From assembly GCF_001866135.1 (NCBI RefSeq), contig NZ_MODW01000009.1, positions 1 through 64,000 on the forward strand: 64,000 nucleotides of DNA, in the 5' to 3' direction. This stretch comes from Microbacterium sp. LCT-H2 (lineage in GTDB: Bacteria; Actinomycetota; Actinomycetes; Actinomycetales; Microbacteriaceae). Within the stretch, counting starts at the first letter, position 1. Each line of letters starts with the position of its first letter. Position numbers and translations under genes: made by a program. The notes beneath the pieces were generated by a model. That model searched no databases and was not told where the DNA came from. It worked only from the letters and a program-made list of their open reading frames with translations. Positions 58,324-64,000 of this stretch are shown here, one piece after another.

Positions 58324-59072
58324 ACCAGGCCCTCCGTCTCGCGCTCCAGGGCGGCCCGCTCCTGCTCTACGCGCATGCCCTGACGGAACACCGCGGCGAG
58401 GGCGAGGAGGCCGAGCGCCGCGGCGAACGGCAGCGGTGTGACGGTGAGCCAGTAGGTGTGCGGGTACCAGGTGCTGTCCGCCGGCAGGGCCTCGCGCAGT
58501 CCGGTGGTGGCGGCGATGCCGTTGAGGAGATCCGAGAGGACGCCCAGCACCCCGAACGCGATCGCGCCCCCGACGAGGGCGCGGGTCACGGTGCGGGAGA
58601 ACGCGCGGCCGCGGAGGGTGTGGAAGCAGATGAGCGCGAGGACCACGGCGGGGATCGTGGTCAGGGCGAGGGTGCTGAGCTGTGCGGCCGCGGCGAGGAG
58701 GCGCAGCCCGAGCGAGGCGTTTCCGACCGTGAAGTCCGACAGCTCCGTACCGCCGCAGGTGAGCATCGTCGTCGTGCTGTCGCCGTACTCCGAGCACGGG
58801 AGGCTCGAGGGCCAGTCGAGGAAGACGATCGTCCGGCCGTGCAACTCCGCCCAGTCGACGGTGAACGCCTTGACGACGATGACCACCGCGCCGAGTGCGG
58901 AGAGCGTGATCCACCATCCGGACAGCGTGAGCGCCGCGTCGAGGGCGACCGTGCGGCTGCCACGGCGACGGCTGTTCCAGACCACGAGGGCGACGACGGC
59001 CGCACACACCGCGAGCGCGATCCCGATGTTGAGCAGAGACGGCCAGACGGCCTCCGAGCCGAACGAGATCAT
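58320..59072 (-). CDS. DUF2975-like membrane protein 1
   Basis: The 250-residue protein has an N-terminal segment (LLNIGIALAVCAAVVALVVW) before a further four hydrophobic segments, with an extracytoplasmic loop containing two Cys (LPCSEYG, LTCGG). The second half resembles the two related proteins encoded upstream: LRGRAFSRTVTRALVGGAIAFGVLG and a final RVEQERAALERETEGLV. The shared (E/D)TEGLV C-terminus of all three indicates paralogy or common selection. The DUF2975 label comes from architecture and the YozG neighbour. Function unknown. Confidence 0.7.
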   Translation of the reverse strand: MISFGSEAVWPSLLNIGIALAVCAAVVALVVWNSRRRGSRTVALDAALTLSGWWITLSALGAVVIVVKAFTVDWAELHGRTIVFLDWPSSLPCSEYGDSTTTMLTCGGTELSDFTVGNASLGLRLLAAAAQLSTLALTTIPAVVLALICFHTLRGRAFSRTVTRALVGGAIAFGVLGVLSDLLNGIAATTGLREALPADSTWYPHTYWLTVTPLPFAAALGLLALAAVFRQGMRVEQERAALERETEGLV

Positions 59073-59707
59073 CAGACCAGTCCCTCCGTCTCCTTCTCCA
59101 GCACGACCTTCTCCTGTTGCAGCCGGATGCCGCGACGGAAGGCGACGGCGATGAGGCCGATGGTGACCCCGGTGGCGAAGATGGGGGCGACGGCCCAGAA
59201 CTCGATCGGATGCACCGGTTCGCCGTCGCCCAGGCCGAGGGCCGCGGTCACGCCGTTGCGTCCCATCGTCTCGAGCATCACGATCGCCATCGGTGCGAGC
59301 ACCAGCGTCCAGCCGATCACGTCGAAGGCGCGTGCATTGCCCGCCACGAAGAATCGGCCGCGGAGGAAGTTCCAGGCGACGAGCGTGACCGCACCGATGA
59401 CGGCGACGGCGGCCAGGGCCCACAGCGCGGTGGCGGCGACGATGGCGGCGATCGACACGCTGTTCACCCCCGTGGCGAAGACCATCGCCTCCTGCGCGAT
59501 GCCCTCGATCGAGATCTGCCCGGAGTCGGTGGTCGCCGAGATCGGCTGCTCGTCGATGGGGAGCGTCCACGCGATCCCGTCGTCGCGGAAGGTGCTGCCC
59601 ACGCGGAGCACCGTCGCGAGGCCGACGGCCACAAGGGCTGCCGCCGCATAGAAGATGACCGCGCTCGCATCGGCTCGCTCGGAGCGGGTGGCGGTGGTGG
59701 CGGTCAT
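59072..59707 (-). CDS. DUF2975-like membrane protein 2
   Basis: A 211-residue protein with four hydrophobic segments (about residues 18-36, 83-110, 128-146, 168-190) and a first extracytoplasmic loop of about 45 residues. The LRGRFFVAGNARAFDVIGW segment aligns with LRGRAFSRTVTRALVGG and LRGTVFDRTNTRLVMGA of its neighbours, and it ends QEKVVLEKETEGLV. It overlaps the genes on both sides by one base (TGATG). Confidence 0.7.
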   Translation of the reverse strand: MTATTATRSERADASAVIFYAAAALVAVGLATVLRVGSTFRDDGIAWTLPIDEQPISATTDSGQISIEGIAQEAMVFATGVNSVSIAAIVAATALWALAAVAVIGAVTLVAWNFLRGRFFVAGNARAFDVIGWTLVLAPMAIVMLETMGRNGVTAALGLGDGEPVHPIEFWAVAPIFATGVTIGLIAVAFRRGIRLQQEKVVLEKETEGLV

Positions 59708-60315
59708 CAGACCAGTCCCTCCGTGTCGCGCTGCAGGCGATCCCCGACGACGAAGACCGTTCCCACGATGGCGGCGGCGAAGGCCCCGAGGAGATAGGGG
59801 AACGGCTCGACGGTGAGCACCGCGGTGTCGAACGACCCCTCGGTCACCTGGGCCATGGCGGCGCCGGCGAGCATGTTGTCGAAGAAGCGGGCGGCGGCCG
59901 CCCCCACGAGGGCCAGGATGGCCGCCCCCATCACCAGCCTCGTGTTCGTGCGATCGAAGACGGTCCCGCGCAGGATGCGCAGGCTCAGGGTGATCAGAGC
60001 GGCGACGAGTCCTGCCGTGGTGACCGCGAACGCGATCTGGCCGAGCACGCCGGGCACGACTCCGGTCGCGGGGAGACCGGTCACCGTGACCACCCCCGCA
60101 TCGATGACGACGGGGAGGCTCTCCTCGTCTGCGGTCGCGATCGCGGGCGCATCGATGAACTCCACGCTGACAGGGATCGTCGCCTGTGAGGTGAGCTCCA
60201 CGATCCGCACCGTGGCCAGGCAGACGGAGGTGATCGCGATGAAAGCTCCCACCAGGATGAACAGCGCCAGCGCCACGCGGTCCCCCGTCGACAGCGTTCG
60301 TTCCGTGTTCCGCAC
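59707..60315 (-). CDS. DUF2975-like membrane protein 3
   Basis: The 202-residue first gene of the cluster. Four hydrophobic segments, an extracytoplasmic loop (VEFIDAPAIATADEESLPVVIDAGVV), the shared LRGTVFDRTNTRLVMGA region and the terminal QRDTEGLV. GTG 60315 is chosen because GGGAGGAG lies seven bases upstream; the longer frame starts inside the operator. No enzymatic motif is seen. Confidence 0.7.
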   Translation of the reverse strand: MRNTERTLSTGDRVALALFILVGAFIAITSVCLATVRIVELTSQATIPVSVEFIDAPAIATADEESLPVVIDAGVVTVTGLPATGVVPGVLGQIAFAVTTAGLVAALITLSLRILRGTVFDRTNTRLVMGAAILALVGAAAARFFDNMLAGAAMAQVTEGSFDTAVLTVEPFPYLLGAFAAAIVGTVFVVGDRLQRDTEGLV

Positions 60316-60336
60316 GTCGGCTCCTCCCAGTCCGTG

Positions 60337-60381
60337 TTTATCGACTTTCGTTAACATAACGACTGTCGATAAACCCGTCAA
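60337..60381 (-). promoter_or_regulatory. promoter with 37-bp nested palindromic operator
   Basis: Minus-strand promoter: TTGACG (60376-60381), 17-bp spacer, TATGTT (60353-60358). Over it lies a nested dyad: outer arms TTTATCGAC (60337-60345) and GTCGATAAA (60365-60373), inner arms TCGTTA (60348-60353) and TAACGA (60357-60362), all centred on 60355, inside the -10. A repressor bound here would fully block the promoter. Confidence 0.8.
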
Positions 60382-60489
60382 GGCCTCGCTATGCCCACGG
60401 CGAACACGGGCATACCCGCCATTTCTGGTCGTTACTCTCGATGTACAAGCGCTTCATGCGTCTTCGCCCCGTGCGAATAAGGAGTCAAC

Positions 60490-63021
<2,532 letters not shown>

Positions 63022-63038
63022 TCCTCGACACGATCACC

Positions 63039-63072
63039 CGAAGGGGCGGATGCGACGGCATCCGCCCCTTCG
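63039..63072 (+). terminator. clpC terminator
   Basis: CGAAGGGGCGGATGC and GCATCCGCCCCTTCG form a perfect 15-bp stem with a 4-base loop (GACG), 17 bp after the clpC stop, followed by TCGTCTCC. Confidence 0.85.
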
Positions 63073-63096
63073 TCGTCTCCACCCCGTCGCGTCTGG

Positions 63097-63178
63097 GCAC
63101 AGCTTCGGAGATGAGAGACGACACACGGGGCGCGGCTCCCTGGCGCCGGGGTGTCGGCCGGGATCTCCGAAGCTGTGC
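63097..63178. repeat. 82-bp inverted repeat downstream of clpC
   Basis: GCACAGCTTCGGAGAT (63097-63112) and its exact complement (63163-63178) are 50 bp apart; a partly matching inner pair CGACACACGGGG / GGGGTGTCG lies between them, so the element can fold into a long interrupted hairpin. GTCTGGG flanks both ends (63091 and 63182). It is separate from the clpC terminator and unlike the other repeat families. Confidence 0.7.
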
Positions 63179-63210
63179 CGCGTCTGGGAGTCGTCGGGAG
63201 GGGCGGGTCC

Positions 63211-63216
63211 TAGGCT
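63211..63216 (+). promoter_or_regulatory. -10 element of leaderless argA transcript
   Basis: TAGGCT is followed after six bases by GTG 63223. Confidence 0.5.
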
Positions 63217-63222
63217 GGTCGG

Positions 63223-63723
63223 GTGAGCGCGTACATCGTCCGGCCGGCCCGCAGCGCCGACATCGTCAGCATCCGGAACCTGCTCCAGCCGATGGTGGAG
63301 CAGCGCATCCTGCTCGGCAAGGACCTCGCCGTGCTCTACGGCGCCGTGCAGGAGTTCGTCGTGGCCGAGGCCGACGGCGAGCTGATCGGCTGCGGGGCTC
63401 TGCACGTGATCTGGGAGGACCTCGGCGAGGTGCGCACCCTGCTCGTCCGCGACGACTGGCTCCACCACGGCGTCGGACGGGCGATCGTCGAGCGGCTCGA
63501 GGAGAACGCGCGCGCGCTCGGGCTCACCCGCCTGTTCTGCCTCACGTTCGAGGTCGACTTCTTCGGGCGTCGCGGCTTCACCCCGATCGGGGAACAGGTC
63601 GTCGACCCCGACGTGTACTCGCAGCTCCTGCGCAGTGGCGACGCCGGTGTCGAGGAGTTCCTCGATCTGGCGCACGTGAAGCCGAACACGCTCGGCAACA
63701 CGCGCATGCTCAAGGTGCTCTGA
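63223..63723 (+). CDS. argA: amino-acid N-acetyltransferase (short NAGS, Rv2747-like)
   Basis: The 166-residue stand-alone GNAT matches the actinobacterial N-acetylglutamate synthase type lacking the amino-acid-kinase domain. It has VRPARSADIVSIRNLLQP, GCGALHVIWEDLGEVRTLLVRDDWLHHGVGRAIVERLEENARALGLTRLFCLTFEVDFFGRRGF and the diagnostic ending HVKPNTLGNTRMLKVL. It acetylates glutamate (or glutamine) for arginine synthesis. Location next to clpC is recurrent in actinobacteria (recollection). GTG 63223 is supported by the -10 hexamer six bases upstream. Confidence 0.88.
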   Translation: MSAYIVRPARSADIVSIRNLLQPMVEQRILLGKDLAVLYGAVQEFVVAEADGELIGCGALHVIWEDLGEVRTLLVRDDWLHHGVGRAIVERLEENARALGLTRLFCLTFEVDFFGRRGFTPIGEQVVDPDVYSQLLRSGDAGVEEFLDLAHVKPNTLGNTRMLKVL

Positions 63724-63772
63724 GGCCGGGCCGACCGCCTCGCGCCTCCCAGGCTCGCGGAGGGGGATCGCT

Positions 63773-63778
63773 TAACCT
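63773..63778 (+). promoter_or_regulatory. -10 element of the final leaderless gene
   Basis: TAACCT is followed after six bases by ATG 63785. Confidence 0.45.
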
Positions 63779-63784
63779 GGAGGC

Positions 63785-64000
63785 ATGCCCCGTCACTCCG
63801 CCGCCGTGTACCGCCGTCGGCGGCTGGCCGTGCTGCTCGGGCTGATCCTCGTCGTCGCGCTCGTCGGCGGCTCCGTCTGGCTCCTCGTCGCCCGGCCGTG
63901 GGCGGCCACCGGCGCGCAGGAGCCGGCGCCCGCGCCGACCTCCTCCGCTTCTCCCGGACCCACGCCGTCCGGTTCCGCCTCGCCGGCGCCTTCGCCATCC
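63785..64000 (+). CDS. membrane-anchored Pro/Ser/Ala-rich protein, 3' partial
   Basis: The frame runs off the window. The visible 72 residues are an Arg-rich cytoplasmic start (MPRHSAAVYRRRR), one hydrophobic segment (LAVLLGLILVVALVGGSVWLLV, residues 14-35) and a Pro/Ser/Ala/Gly-rich extracytoplasmic linker. This is typical of an actinobacterial cell-wall-spanning or secreted protein whose functional domain lies downstream; a domain call is not possible. Confidence 0.7.
   Translation, partial: MPRHSAAVYRRRRLAVLLGLILVVALVGGSVWLLVARPWAATGAQEPAPAPTSSASPGPTPSGSASPAPSPS

Overview
The window is GC-rich actinobacterial chromosome with tightly packed genes, many ATGA/GTGA overlaps and many leaderless start codons. 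Gene content (actinobacterial ClpC, stand-alone NAGS-type ArgA, long PutA, DUF1684, DUF2264, DUF993) and style suggest Microbacteriaceae, most likely a Microbacterium. That assignment is by pattern recognition only. I see no rRNA, tRNA, CRISPR array, prophage or insertion sequence; this looks like core and metabolic-accessory chromosome.

Layout. 1-4.1 kb: a cut-off cytochrome b-type membrane protein, ASCH protein, thiolase, GNAT and 4HBT thioesterase. 4.2-12.2 kb: putA, an XRE-controlled membrane protein with a quinone-reductase-like enzyme, then ddaH-rocD, which with PutA could route (dimethyl)arginine and ornithine carbon to glutamate. 12.3-19.7 kb: MarR-MFS pair, cutC, alpha/beta hydrolase, DUF1684, lipoate ligase and an orphan DNA methyltransferase whose reading frame carries a palindromic insert. 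19.7-24.1 kb: polyamine-type catabolism (FAD oxidase, cupin, Lrp regulator, divergent aminobutyraldehyde dehydrogenase). 24.3-27.7 kb: ROK regulator, ChbG/YdjC deacetylase and GPH symporter. 27.8-33 kb: protoglobin, then galT-galK-galE under a divergent LacI regulator. 33-47 kb: an unusual carbohydrate/acid pathway (DUF2264, 2-hydroxyacid dehydrogenase, DeoR-LacI hybrid regulator, Gfo/Idh/MocA oxidoreductase, DUF993 aldolase-like protein, two TIM-barrel isomerases, LacI regulator, glycerate kinase) followed by a taurine/thiamine-precursor-like ABC importer. 47-54 kb: pgm, pheA, small proteins, LLM oxidoreductase, Hsp20/MerR. 54-64 kb: CPA1 antiporter, DAACS symporter, a cluster of three related membrane proteins with a small XRE regulator, clpC, argA and a cut-off membrane protein.

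The most interesting system is the 33-47 kb pathway. Three near-identical LacI-type palindromes (consensus GGWAWGCGCTTNCC) lie at the promoters of the dehydrogenase/DUF2264 operon, the Gfo-DUF993-isomerase operon and the ABC importer operon. They tie the three transcription units into one predicted regulon that probably takes up and degrades an unidentified substrate ending in glycerate.

The second striking feature is intergenic. All five gaps longer than 300 bp are filled with repeats. One family is a dyad element of almost constant length (54 bp, GCGGGATC...GATCCCGC; 16 copies, one of them 53 bp, in five gaps, including right-arm-decayed copies). Two other families (CGACCCACCCC dyads and TGCACGAC repeats) occupy further gaps. 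Most copies lie downstream of gene 3' ends, so a terminator or 3'-end role is plausible, but the strict length of the first family hints at a protein-recognised or formerly mobile element.
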